From NCBI RefSeq assembly GCF_019459305.1, contig NZ_JAIBES010000063.1:31840-95839 (forward strand): 64,000 nt of DNA, written 5' to 3'. Source of the DNA: Sphingopyxis sp. (GTDB lineage Bacteria; Pseudomonadota; Alphaproteobacteria; Sphingomonadales; Sphingomonadaceae). The notes under the pieces are model-generated. The model was not told the DNA's origin. It ran no database searches and worked only from the letters and a program-made list of their open reading frames with translations. Positions 35,145 through 43,733 of the stretch are shown piece after piece. Made by a program: the position numbers and the translations under genes. Position 1 is the stretch's first letter; the number at the start of each line of letters is the position of its first letter.

Positions 35145-35833
35145 AAATAGCATCCGATGAGGAAAAAAATCATTCCAACAAGGACGAAGCTGAAAAATCT
35201 GCCCGCAACATACGATATGATTATCTGATCGATATCGCCTTGATCTATGGCTCGGAACAGCCTCTGATCAACGTAGAAGAGCATTATAATCGTGCCGAAA
35301 AAATTGATGATTTGTCCGATATAAGAAACCGACAGCCGATACTCAGGGAGCAATATCGCTCCAATGATGGGCGCGGTAAGCGATATGCAGAATACGACCG
35401 ACGTCGCGAGGGTCATGACGAACAACGGGGTAGTCATATCGGTACGCCGGACGGTATAACCGACGTTACGGTTGCTCGGCAGTAATAGTGTGAAGGAAAC
35501 CACCCTCATAAAAAATCCGCGAGGCTTGTGAAACAACATCAAAGCATGACACAAAGCGGACATGAACAAGGTTGCGGATATCAGCAATATAATGGTGCTG
35601 GTATGATAACTGGACTCGACCGCGAAGGCGAGACATACGGTAAAGATCAGAGTGAACATGCGCGCGGAGTAAAGAAATATATTTGACCGGCCGACATAGA
35701 GACCAATGTTGGAAGAAACTGACTGCGCCCGCACAAGCCATGACGATGTTTCGATCAGAAAGGCGATAGCCTGCACAAGCGGCGTCAGCAATAATATACC
35801 GTCGAGCCAATGGATGCTCGCTGTGTCTGACAT
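35141..35833 (-). CDS. six-TM membrane protein resembling the Amj (DUF2837) lipid II flippase family; candidate glycolipid flippase
   Basis: About 230 residues with six hydrophobic helices: ~7-27, ~43-65, ~72-95, ~130-155, ~165-190 and ~205-228. Two polar signatures look like Amj/DUF2837: an early helix with AFLIETSSWLVRAQSV (compare Ile-Glu-Thr...Val-Arg of Amj) followed by ARMFTLIF, and near the C-terminus ILLPEYRLSVSYIGQIINFF then YVDQRLFRAIDQGD. Amj of Bacillus subtilis flips lipid II. This locus has no 12-TM Wzx, so the protein may flip the undecaprenyl-linked repeat unit. It heads the GT2-EpsG-methyltransferase-rml operon. Start ATG 35833 is chosen over GTG 35872. Family call from memory of the motif pattern. 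Confidence 0.55.
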   Translation of the reverse strand: MSDTASIHWLDGILLLTPLVQAIAFLIETSSWLVRAQSVSSNIGLYVGRSNIFLYSARMFTLIFTVCLAFAVESSYHTSTIILLISATLFMSALCHALMLFHKPRGFFMRVVSFTLLLPSNRNVGYTVRRTDMTTPLFVMTLATSVVFCISLTAPIIGAILLPEYRLSVSYIGQIINFFGTIIMLFYVDQRLFRAIDQGDIDQIIISYVAGRFFSFVLVGMIFFLIGCYL

Positions 35834-36006
35834 CGATGTATGCTCAACAGGATCGCGGGAGGAACTTGCCACGGGGTTGGATACGTCCCGTGGCCGGCCA
35901 CTATCGCCGCGGGATTGATATGTCCACCCATTGCCAACTAGCTCGTGGAAATAATTGGCTCCAATTCCCTATGGCAAGTTCACAGGCTGCCGTCTATGGG
36001 GTCGCA

Positions 36007-37185
36007 ATGTCGAATGCATCGTTGTCGCCGTGGCCAAGCTTCACCCAAGAAGAAGCTGAGGCCGTCAAATCGCTTCTCCTGTCAAACAAGGTCAACTATT
36101 GGACCGGCCAAGAAGGCCGGCGTTTTGAACAGGAGTTCGCCGAATGGGCCGGAAGCGCACACGCGATCGCGCTGGCCAATGGCACTCTTGCACTTGACGT
36201 CGCTTTAAAAGCGCTGGGCATCGGTGAAGGTGACGAAGTCATAGTCACGCCGCGCAGCTTCATCGCGTCGGCGTCGACCGTCGTCAACGCTGGCGCAACT
36301 CCGGTCTTTGCGGATGTCGACTACGACAGCGGCAATATCTCTGCTGCCACCATTGCAAACGTCCTGACTGATCGAACCCGCGCTATCATTCCGGTCCACC
36401 TCGCCGGATGGCCGTGTGAAATGGATGCAATCATGGCGCTCACGGCACCGCGGGGCATCCGGGTGATTGAGGACTGCGCGCAGGCGCATGGCGCGTCAAT
36501 CGACGGCAGTGGCGTTGGCACGGTCGGTGATATTGGCGCCTGGTCATTCTGTCAGGATAAGATCATGACGACCGGGGGCGAAGGCGGCATGGTTACCACC
36601 CACGACCATGACCTCTGGTCAACCATGTGGTCATTCAAGGATCACGGCAAAAGCTGGGATGCCGTTTACAACCGTGAGCATGCGCCAGGCTTTCGCTGGT
36701 TACATGAAAGTTTCGGAACAAACTGGCGCATGCTGGAAATGCAAGCCGCAATCGGCCGCATTCAACTGCGCAATATGGGGGAATGGACCCAGCGGCGAAC
36801 ATTCATCGCTGAACGGATCCGTCAAGCGCTTGAGCCTTTTTCCGCCGCGCTTCGCGTCCCCGTCGCTCGTGAGGGAATGATTCACGCCTTTTATCGACAA
36901 TATGCCTACGTACGTTCTGACGGCCTCAAAGACGGCTGGTCTCGCGACCGTATCATCGCGGAATGCAGCATTTTGGGCGCTACAATAATGCAGGGTAGCT
37001 GCTCTGAAATCTATCTAGAAAAGGCATTCGACGGAACGCCTTGGCGTCCACGCGAAAGATTGGCAATCGCGCGCGATCTCGGCGAGACCAGTCTTATGTT
37101 TCTTTGCCACCCGACCATCACGGATGCCCAAATTGCCGCAACGTGCGACATTGTGTCCCGAGTTCTGGAACAGGCCAGCCGCTGA
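36007..37185 (+). CDS. DegT/DnrJ/EryC1/StrS aminotransferase
   Basis: PLP-dependent sugar aminotransferase, about 392 residues. LANGTLALDVALKALGIG is the substrate loop, VIVTPRSFIASASTVVNAG and VIEDCAQAHGAS (Asp of PLP pyridine) follow, and the Schiff-base Lys lies in FCQDKIMTTGGEGGM. With the CapD/PglF-like dehydratase (45.2 kb) it would make a UDP-4-amino-4,6-dideoxy-HexNAc for the PglC-like transferase. Several upstream in-frame starts exist (35836, 35920, 35971); ATG 36007 has GGGG upstream and matches the family start. About 173 nt separate it from the divergent Amj-like gene. Confidence 0.88.
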   Translation: MSNASLSPWPSFTQEEAEAVKSLLLSNKVNYWTGQEGRRFEQEFAEWAGSAHAIALANGTLALDVALKALGIGEGDEVIVTPRSFIASASTVVNAGATPVFADVDYDSGNISAATIANVLTDRTRAIIPVHLAGWPCEMDAIMALTAPRGIRVIEDCAQAHGASIDGSGVGTVGDIGAWSFCQDKIMTTGGEGGMVTTHDHDLWSTMWSFKDHGKSWDAVYNREHAPGFRWLHESFGTNWRMLEMQAAIGRIQLRNMGEWTQRRTFIAERIRQALEPFSAALRVPVAREGMIHAFYRQYAYVRSDGLKDGWSRDRIIAECSILGATIMQGSCSEIYLEKAFDGTPWRPRERLAIARDLGETSLMFLCHPTITDAQIAATCDIVSRVLEQASR

Positions 37186-37218
37186 CCCCTGCCCGTTCGT
37201 TGTAATCGTTGGCTCAGA

Positions 37219-37878
37219 CTATTCACCGTCAGAAAGCAGAATTTTCGAAATGCTGTGAAAATCATCGGCCCACAGGTCGGGCATGACTGCGCCCGACAAT
37301 AGCGGATTTGCGCCGTATATGGCCCTTGAGTCAGCCCGGATCCCAACGCTGATCCATCTGCGAGCACGGGCCGCGATAAAATCCTTTGCGACATTGTCGG
37401 CAACATAGACATAGGATTCGGCCGGCCAGTCCCGCTCGACGAGCACGAATGCGGAGGGGTCAGGCTTCTCTGCTCCGACCTCTTCCGAAATGTATACACC
37501 ATCGACGTCGAGGCCCAACGCAAGGATCTTCAACCGCTGTGTAACGCTGCGCCCGTCGGTAATTATGCAGATCCGGTCGCCTCTCGCCCGCAGGTGTTCG
37601 ATCAGAGCAGCCGCGCCGGCGCGCAGCGCAATTTTTGGCTCATGAAGGCGATAGTGCCAAATCATCGTCTGCGCAGCAGACGATGGCAGACCCAACTCCC
37701 GACACAAGGCAGCAATAAAGTCCGCTTCATCAAAAACGGAGGGGTCTATCTTTCGCCGGTAAATCTTGGTCAATAACTCCCGGAGGGCATTTTTTCCCGA
37801 TAGCACATAATCTGCCTCGGCATAAAGCGTATCGTCCAGGTCGAAGACGATCGTGCGCGAACCGCTAGCGATGGCCAT
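37219..37878 (-). CDS. HAD family hydrolase
   Basis: About 219 residues. Motif I is VFDLDDTLYAE (nucleophile Asp, DxDxT), motif II ICIITDGRS, motif III around EVGAEKPDPSAF (Lys) and motif IV VYVADNVAKDF. It is a phosphatase-type HAD with a helical cap; in this context a sugar-phosphate or intermediate phosphatase is likely. ATG 37878 gives a 14-nt overlap with the ATP-grasp gene end; the longer frame (37920) is less probable. HAD and ATP-grasp genes often travel together in polysaccharide loci. Confidence 0.85.
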   Translation of the reverse strand: MAIASGSRTIVFDLDDTLYAEADYVLSGKNALRELLTKIYRRKIDPSVFDEADFIAALCRELGLPSSAAQTMIWHYRLHEPKIALRAGAAALIEHLRARGDRICIITDGRSVTQRLKILALGLDVDGVYISEEVGAEKPDPSAFVLVERDWPAESYVYVADNVAKDFIAARARRWISVGIRADSRAIYGANPLLSGAVMPDLWADDFHSISKILLSDGE

Positions 37879-38845
37879 GGACCAATATCTTGGCGTCGTA
37901 ACGGAGCATGAGAAGCCCATCTTCCCACGCCTCGAAAAAGAGAATATCCTCTTTCAACAGATATTCTCGAATCAACCATTCGGCAAAGTCCGCACCCGCA
38001 GCAAGCGATAGAGGGTATCCGCCGCCGAACCGTGGATTGATCTCGATCGCGTGAATCGACATGTCCTTATCATTTGCGAATAGCTGCAAAGTCAGGCAGC
38101 CACGCGCACCGTCGAGGCTTTGCGCTCCAGCCAACACGCGATCATAAACCCAGTCGCGGGTCGTGAGACCCTTGGCTACCTCACCCGCACGAACGGCGAG
38201 CCGTTGCCGTGGGACGGCGCAACGCAACGTGTGACGACGGTCGTAGTAGAGATCAATAGTAAGCTCGCGAAGCCCGTCGGGTACCAACTCCATGAACATC
38301 CGCTTTATATCTACGCGCATCTCGGCGGTGATCTGCGCTGGACCATCTATGCGCATCGCTCCGATGCTGCTGCTTCCATCAGCGGGCTTTGAGAAGCAGG
38401 GGAATTCGATCGTGTCGATATCGTATATGGCCGGGGTCGGTAGACCCATCTGAGCGAAGATAACCGGCGTCTTGCGTTTATCACGGCATCCCGCGACGAC
38501 ATCTCGCTCGGAAACGACCAAATGTGTTCCCTCGAGCCGAAATGCCGCGGCGAGGTCCGTCAACGTAAGCAACTCGGTATCAATGGTAGGTATGACGAGT
38601 CCAATCCCCTCATCAGTACACAACTGCCGCAACGCGGCAGGATAATCCGGATCCAGGCAATGCGGCAGGGTAAAATGAAGAACCGCAGCCTGGCAGGCCG
38701 CTGACATTTTAGGGAACGCGTCAGCGCAATAAACCTGGCCGCCAGGCAACAAGCGCTCTGCCGCCTTCTCGAAACCTCGCAAAAGCTCGACACGTCGCCC
38801 TGCCGACAGAATGAGAATGTTCCTACGCACCAATTTAGCTTTCAA
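37865..38845 (-). CDS. ATP-grasp domain protein (carbamoyl-phosphate-synthase-like)
   Basis: 326 residues. The N-terminal ILILSAGRRVELLRGF is a pre-ATP-grasp fold, VIPTIDTELLTLTD and CRDKRKTPVIFAQMGLPTP lead into the ATP-grasp domain, and IHAIEINPRFGGGYPLSLAA carries the Mg/ATP-binding Glu-x-Asn-Pro-Arg motif. ATP-grasp enzymes join a carboxylate to an amine or thiol via an acyl phosphate, so a glycan or sugar amine may be acylated; the actual substrate is unknown. The frame starts with TTG 38845; a GTG five codons on is an alternative. It follows the initiating transferase gene by 26 nt. Confidence 0.82.
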   Translation of the reverse strand: MKAKLVRRNILILSAGRRVELLRGFEKAAERLLPGGQVYCADAFPKMSAACQAAVLHFTLPHCLDPDYPAALRQLCTDEGIGLVIPTIDTELLTLTDLAAAFRLEGTHLVVSERDVVAGCRDKRKTPVIFAQMGLPTPAIYDIDTIEFPCFSKPADGSSSIGAMRIDGPAQITAEMRVDIKRMFMELVPDGLRELTIDLYYDRRHTLRCAVPRQRLAVRAGEVAKGLTTRDWVYDRVLAGAQSLDGARGCLTLQLFANDKDMSIHAIEINPRFGGGYPLSLAAGADFAEWLIREYLLKEDILFFEAWEDGLLMLRYDAKILVHGHR

Positions 38846-38871
38846 AACTTGAAAGGAAATTCCGGCAAACT

Positions 38872-39462
38872 TCAGTCGCCGGTGAAGGCCGGCATTGTAG
38901 CCTCGCCGTCCGCGGATATGCCTTCCCGTTTGATGACCTGCAACACGGTCAAAACAAGAATCTTGACGTCGAGCAGGAAACTTCGATTTTCCAGATACCA
39001 GATATCCATCGCAAATTTCTCGTTCCAGCTCAGAGCATTGCGACCATTAACTTGCGCCCAACCGGTTAGGCCGGGACGCACGTCGTGCCGACGGGCTTGC
39101 TCGGCCGAGTAGAGCGGCAGATATTCCATCAATAACGGGCGGGGACCCACAAGGCTCATGTCGCCCCGGAGAATATTCCATAACTCCGGCAGTTCGTCGA
39201 GGCTAGTCGAACGCAGCCAACGACCGAAGGGCATCAACCGATCCGCATCGGACAATAGTTCGCCATCGGCGCCCCCTTGGTTTGTCATGGTGCGAAACTT
39301 CAGCAAGCGAAACGGCTGACCGTGCAGTCCGGGACGCTGCTGGCCAAACAGAACAGGCGATCCAATGAATATCCAAACCATAAGGGCTATCAGTAAGATC
39401 AACGGCAACAATAAAAGGAACGCTATCGCTGAAAGAGCGATATCAAAACCACGCTTTCCCAT
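38872..39462 (-). CDS. initiating sugar-1-phosphate transferase, PglC-like small monotopic type
   Basis: 196 residues: one N-terminal re-entrant hydrophobic helix (DIALSAIAFLLLLPLILLIA) and the bacterial sugar transferase domain with FRLLKFRTM, STSLDELPELWNILRGDMS (catalytic Asp-Glu pair), LVGPRPLLMEYLP and RPGLTGWAQVNGRN. It moves a sugar-1-phosphate from UDP onto undecaprenyl phosphate, starting each repeat unit. The small PglC form, without the WcaJ/WbaP N-terminal TM bundle, together with a PglF-like dehydratase and a DegT aminotransferase, suggests a 2,4-diamino-trideoxy sugar (bacillosamine-like) as first residue. Confidence 0.9.
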   Translation of the reverse strand: MGKRGFDIALSAIAFLLLLPLILLIALMVWIFIGSPVLFGQQRPGLHGQPFRLLKFRTMTNQGGADGELLSDADRLMPFGRWLRSTSLDELPELWNILRGDMSLVGPRPLLMEYLPLYSAEQARRHDVRPGLTGWAQVNGRNALSWNEKFAMDIWYLENRSFLLDVKILVLTVLQVIKREGISADGEATMPAFTGD

Positions 39463-39466
39463 GAAA

Positions 39467-40705
39467 TCAGTTCGCCTTTGCGTTGGGCCTAAGGTCCAGA
39501 TCGCCGATTATCACACTTGCCGGATCTCGGCCGATGCCGCCCGCTACATTCAAGTCGAGACGCACTAGTTGGCAACCTGAAGGCATTGACATTTTCAAGG
39601 TACGGTTCAGCGGTGCATTGGCGTCGAACATATTGGCCGATTCCACTTTCTTCCCGACGCTCGATCCGATCAGGCAGGTCGCGCTCCACGTGGCGCTGCC
39701 CTCTAAATTGCCGGCGCGATCCTTCACGCTCCAAAAAAGGACATCATTTGCGCGCGGCGCAATTAGCTTAGTCCCTGCGACACCAACGGTTCCAGGCGCG
39801 CCGAATACGTCAAGCCCGGTGCCCCCGCCTTCAACACTCACAAATTCGGCGCCTTGCGCATTGCTGTCGGGGAAGTTCCAGATGAAAGGCGGATACCCGG
39901 TGTCAAGTTCGCCTTTGATGGTCCCGCTGACGTTGCGCAGGCTTTCAGAACTGGTGCCAGGCAGCAAAGGGTAGAGACGCAGCGCGAGAGAATAGGATCC
40001 TTCGCTGACCAGCCGGTTCATCAGCGGGTTATACACCTGCTCTATGTTCGGGCCATTCGGAGCCTTTTTACGCCGATCGATCAATAGCTGAGCCAGCGGC
40101 GCGGCCCGCGGCAAATCTGTCACTGCAACCTGAAACAGGTTTAGCAACCAAGGATTGGTTTCGCGAATATAGGGCGCAAGATAGCGCCTTCCTTCGGGCG
40201 AAGCTATAATCAGTGCCATACGTGGAATAACCGAATTGGCAGCCTCCACATCAGAACGGATCAAAAGGTCGTAATGCCGCAATCCAGATGCAATTTCCCC
40301 GTTCCTAAGGCGGTCCGCGCCAAGCCACAATTGGACCGCACCATCGCGGCGTGAGATACGCTCGGCCTGCAGCATGGCGCGCCGCGCTTGAGGCATCTCG
40401 CCCCTTAACTCCATGCTTTTGCCTATGAGCCAGAGCGACCTAGGGGTCAGCGGCGCATGTTCAAGAACTGATCGCCCAAACCTTTCGGCCGACGCCGAAC
40501 TGTTGCGCGACCCGTTGGAGAAGAGCGCGACCGCCTCTTTGGATTGCCCGGCGCGCCAAGAAAAAAAGCTGCCGCCCATCGGCCGGAAACTGTCGATCGC
40601 GAGACCGATCGACGCTGCCGCCTGTGAAAACGCGACAACCGAAAGAAATAGCCCGAGAACGAGCCCGCAAAAAAGCGATGGGGTCAGCTTGATCTTACGG
40701 TTCAT
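39467..40705 (-). CDS. exported TPR-like protein of the polysaccharide locus
   Basis: 412 residues. It has an N-terminal hydrophobic helix (LFCGLVLGLFLSVVAFSQAA), then helical repeats resembling TPRs (SLWLIGKSMELRGEMPQARRAML; AVQLWLGADRLRNGEIASGLRHY split by a few residues), then a beta-rich C-terminal half (residues ~270-410). No catalytic motif. Position between the Wzc kinase (24 nt) and the PglC-like gene (4 nt) ties it to polymer assembly or export; a periplasmic scaffold is one possibility. No named family recognised. Confidence 0.7.
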   Translation of the reverse strand: MNRKIKLTPSLFCGLVLGLFLSVVAFSQAAASIGLAIDSFRPMGGSFFSWRAGQSKEAVALFSNGSRNSSASAERFGRSVLEHAPLTPRSLWLIGKSMELRGEMPQARRAMLQAERISRRDGAVQLWLGADRLRNGEIASGLRHYDLLIRSDVEAANSVIPRMALIIASPEGRRYLAPYIRETNPWLLNLFQVAVTDLPRAAPLAQLLIDRRKKAPNGPNIEQVYNPLMNRLVSEGSYSLALRLYPLLPGTSSESLRNVSGTIKGELDTGYPPFIWNFPDSNAQGAEFVSVEGGGTGLDVFGAPGTVGVAGTKLIAPRANDVLFWSVKDRAGNLEGSATWSATCLIGSSVGKKVESANMFDANAPLNRTLKMSMPSGCQLVRLDLNVAGGIGRDPASVIIGDLDLRPNAKAN

Positions 40706-40729
40706 GTTGCAGCAGCCTCCCGCTTTACG

Positions 40730-42943
40730 TCAGGCTGCGTCGTCGGTCGCACGGTCTTGGCCGTAGCCATAACCATACCCATATCCGTAACCGTAGCCCG
40801 TCTGCTTCGCACGATATTTGGTCAGCAGAGCGCCCAGGATCTGGGCGCGCGATTCGCGCAACCGTACCAGCGCTGAACGCGACGCGCGGACCGCCGTTCG
40901 GTCGGCTTCGACGACATATATCACCCCCTCGACGACCTTCGCGATCAATGGCGCATCAGAAAGGCCAAGCATTGGTGGACTGTCGAGAATGACATGGTCG
41001 AAGCGTTCAGATAGCTTTTCCACCAGCGTCGCTAGGCGATCGCCGCTCAACAGCTCGGATGCGCTCGGCGGCGTCGGGCCCGCAGCCATGAAGGACACGT
41101 TTGAATCGCCAATAGTCTGAATCATCGAATCCAGATTATCATCACCGGCAAGAAAGTTCGAAACGCCTTTCGTATTGTCGAGACCAAGCCGGGTTGCCAC
41201 TACCGGACGGCGCATGTCGACATCAACAAGCACCACCGACCCAGCGGTCCGGCCAAGTACTCGAGCCAATGAATAGGCCGACGTCGATTTACCCTCTGAA
41301 GGCGACGTACTGGTCAGAGCCAACGTCTTTGGCACGCCATGGTTGGTCGAAAAGCTTAGGTTGGTCCGGACCGTCATATAGGCCTCGGACATTATCGACT
41401 TGGGATCGTCAATCTCGGCAAGTGCATCGCTGTCGATCGCAGGCACGGCGCCCAATAGCGGGACGCCGAGGCGATCCGCAATTTGGTGCGGCTCGCGAAC
41501 GCTTTCATCGAGATTTTCGAGGATCACTACGACTAGGGCAGCTAGTGCCACACCCAGTAGAAGGGCTAGTGCCACGTTCAGCGCGACGCGCGGCGAAGAA
41601 GGTTTGACAGGCAGAAAGGCCAAATCGACTATCGAGATGTTATTCGTCCCAACGCCAGCGACGCCGATCTCCTTGTAGCGCTGCAGCAAACCGTCATAGA
41701 GCTGGCGGTTGGTGTCGACTTCACGCTGATAGATATTGTACTGAATGCTCGACCTGTTTTCAGAATCCAAACGACGCAAAAGTCCATCAACTTGGGACCG
41801 CAGCTTTGTCTCGCGATCGCGCGCAGCGTTGAAATCGGACGCATAGGCCGCACGGACACGCGACTCTTCCGACGTGATCGCGCGATCGAGCGAAGCAATC
41901 TTCTCCCGAGCAGACTGGGCCGCAGGATATTCCGGCTCAAACTGAACCAGCAATTGCTGGTATTCCGCATTAGCCTCAGCTCGCCGTTGGCGCAGATTGC
42001 CCAAAGACTGGTTGGAGAGGCCAAGCGTCGTCGAACCGGGTGAGCGGGTGGATGAACCGAGGCGTGCTTCGGCTTCGGCGCGTTCCGCGGTGGCTTCGAC
42101 GAGCAACCGGTTTATCTGCTCCAAGTCGCTCGAAGCGAGCGTCTGCGTCGTTCGTGTCCTTCCATTTTCGCCCTGTGTTTCCGAAAGGCGAACGATCCCC
42201 TGCCGGGCAGCATAATTGACCAATTCACGTTCAGACCGCTCAAGCCGGCTGCGCAGTCCTTCGAGCCGCGATTCAAGATAGACCCTCGCATCGGCGGTCG
42301 AAGACAATCGCCGATCCATGCTCTGCTGAATGAATTCACTGACCCAAGCATTCGCGATTTGCCGCGACAATTCAGGCGATGCGGCAGTATAAGTAACGTC
42401 AATAAGCGCAGAACCACGAAGTGGTGAGATCGCGACATTATCAAGAAGTAATTCGACAGCCTGGCGTTCACGCTCCCGCATCTGTGTGGCCGAAACTGGC
42501 CCCGAACTTCCGATCGAGAGCAGTCCCTCGCCCACCGGCGCCACACCATGTGCCGCGAAAAACTCTGGCTTGCGTGCCAGCCGTAGCCGACGCTCGACGC
42601 GTTCCGCGAGCGAGCGAGCATTTAGTAGCGAATATTGGGTTAGGTAGAATTCCTGATCGTTGCTTCCGGTTTCGCGCTGCAAACTTTCGACGTTTGTCAC
42701 ATTGGCCTGTTCTCGGGCGATCTCGATGCGCGACGTGGCTGTATATTGCGGTGTCATTAGCAAGGTGAAGATCACGCCCGCCACCGTCACAGTCGCTACG
42801 ATCGCTAGCGCCAGCCAGATATGCCGCTTCAGGGCATTCCAATACTCGATCAAGACAGGCGCCGACCAGAACTGCCTTCCCTCAGGTGGCGACGGGTCGA
42901 CCTGACGATCGGGAACGGTCGGCATGGTGAGCTTATCAGACAT
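40730..42943 (-). CDS. wzc: Wzc-type polysaccharide co-polymerase / bacterial tyrosine kinase (fused)
   Basis: 737 residues. An N-terminal Wzz domain sits between two TM helices (HIWLALAIVATVTVAGVIFTLL, residues ~38-60, and ~440-465 before ENLDESV) with a long periplasmic coiled coil. The C-terminal BY-kinase has Walker A LTSTSPSEGKSTSAYSLA, Walker A' VLVDVDMRRP and Walker B HVILDSPP. The last residues form a Tyr cluster of six Gly-Tyr repeats, the autophosphorylation tail. It controls chain length and export with Wza. Sphingan loci usually have the kinase as a separate protein; here it is fused. Starts ~29 nt after wza. Confidence 0.93.
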   Translation of the reverse strand: MSDKLTMPTVPDRQVDPSPPEGRQFWSAPVLIEYWNALKRHIWLALAIVATVTVAGVIFTLLMTPQYTATSRIEIAREQANVTNVESLQRETGSNDQEFYLTQYSLLNARSLAERVERRLRLARKPEFFAAHGVAPVGEGLLSIGSSGPVSATQMRERERQAVELLLDNVAISPLRGSALIDVTYTAASPELSRQIANAWVSEFIQQSMDRRLSSTADARVYLESRLEGLRSRLERSERELVNYAARQGIVRLSETQGENGRTRTTQTLASSDLEQINRLLVEATAERAEAEARLGSSTRSPGSTTLGLSNQSLGNLRQRRAEANAEYQQLLVQFEPEYPAAQSAREKIASLDRAITSEESRVRAAYASDFNAARDRETKLRSQVDGLLRRLDSENRSSIQYNIYQREVDTNRQLYDGLLQRYKEIGVAGVGTNNISIVDLAFLPVKPSSPRVALNVALALLLGVALAALVVVILENLDESVREPHQIADRLGVPLLGAVPAIDSDALAEIDDPKSIMSEAYMTVRTNLSFSTNHGVPKTLALTSTSPSEGKSTSAYSLARVLGRTAGSVVLVDVDMRRPVVATRLGLDNTKGVSNFLAGDDNLDSMIQTIGDSNVSFMAAGPTPPSASELLSGDRLATLVEKLSERFDHVILDSPPMLGLSDAPLIAKVVEGVIYVVEADRTAVRASRSALVRLRESRAQILGALLTKYRAKQTGYGYGYGYGYGYGQDRATDDAA

Positions 42944-42972
42944 TTATATTTCCACTAAGATCGGGCTTTATT

Positions 42973-43725
42973 TCAATTTCGCGTCTGCAACACCGCAATC
43001 AGCGGCGAGATTAACAGCGGTGAAATCGTAACAATTTGCTGGAGAAGTCTGCGGCCCGGCGAATCGCCGACCACGACGATGTCGTTCGGATAAAGGGCTG
43101 GGTCCGCATAGGCTCCCCGACGGATGGCGCCAAGGTCGTAGAGCGCGATCATCTGGCGACCCTCAACTGTTCGGTGGATGACCACTTCGCGCAGCTGAGC
43201 AAATTCACTCGCGCCACGCGCGGCGGCAATCCCGCGCATAAGCGTCATTCCGGAAGCCATCGGATAATTACCCGGCTGCTTCACTTCCCCATCGATCGTT
43301 ATGAAATCGCTTACCGATTCATCCAGGTTCACAGCCACCTGCGGGTTACGCACAAAAGCCTGGCGAAGCTGCCGTTCGATCTTTTCGCTGGCTTCGCCCA
43401 ATGAAAGATCGGCTACATGCACAACGCCTGTGATCGCCAATGTTATATTACCCGAACCATCAACCGTAAGACGACGTTCTGGCATGAGTCCATCAGCATC
43501 GATGATCAATTTGTCAAAGGGTCCGATCTTATAAACATAAGCTTGGTTGCTTCCCGTCTGGCCATCGGGTGCCGGCAACTCGTTGCTTTCGACCCGCGTC
43601 ACCGTTGGACCTCCCAGCCCTTGTGCGACCATTCCCTTCCCGCAGCCGGACAGGGACAATGCCAGGGCAGCGACGACCAACAAGGTTGCTTTGCTGTTGC
43701 GGCCTGAGCAGGTATAATTTCTCAT
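42973..43725 (-). CDS. wza: Wza-type outer-membrane polysaccharide export lipoprotein
   Basis: About 250 residues. The lipoprotein signal ends LALSLSGCGKG (lipobox LSGC). The Poly_export domain starts YVYKIGPFDKLIIDADG, and an SLBB domain follows (FITIDGEVKQPGNYPMASGMTLM; the MRGIAAARGASEFA segment). It forms the outer-membrane channel for the polymer with Wzc. Shorter than E. coli Wza (379), as is usual for the alphaproteobacterial form with fewer SLBB domains. I use ATG 43725; the longer frame to 43770 overlaps the upstream gene by 37 nt. Confidence 0.92.
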   Translation of the reverse strand: MRNYTCSGRNSKATLLVVAALALSLSGCGKGMVAQGLGGPTVTRVESNELPAPDGQTGSNQAYVYKIGPFDKLIIDADGLMPERRLTVDGSGNITLAITGVVHVADLSLGEASEKIERQLRQAFVRNPQVAVNLDESVSDFITIDGEVKQPGNYPMASGMTLMRGIAAARGASEFAQLREVVIHRTVEGRQMIALYDLGAIRRGAYADPALYPNDIVVVGDSPGRRLLQQIVTISPLLISPLIAVLQTRN

Positions 43726-43733
43726 AATCCCAA

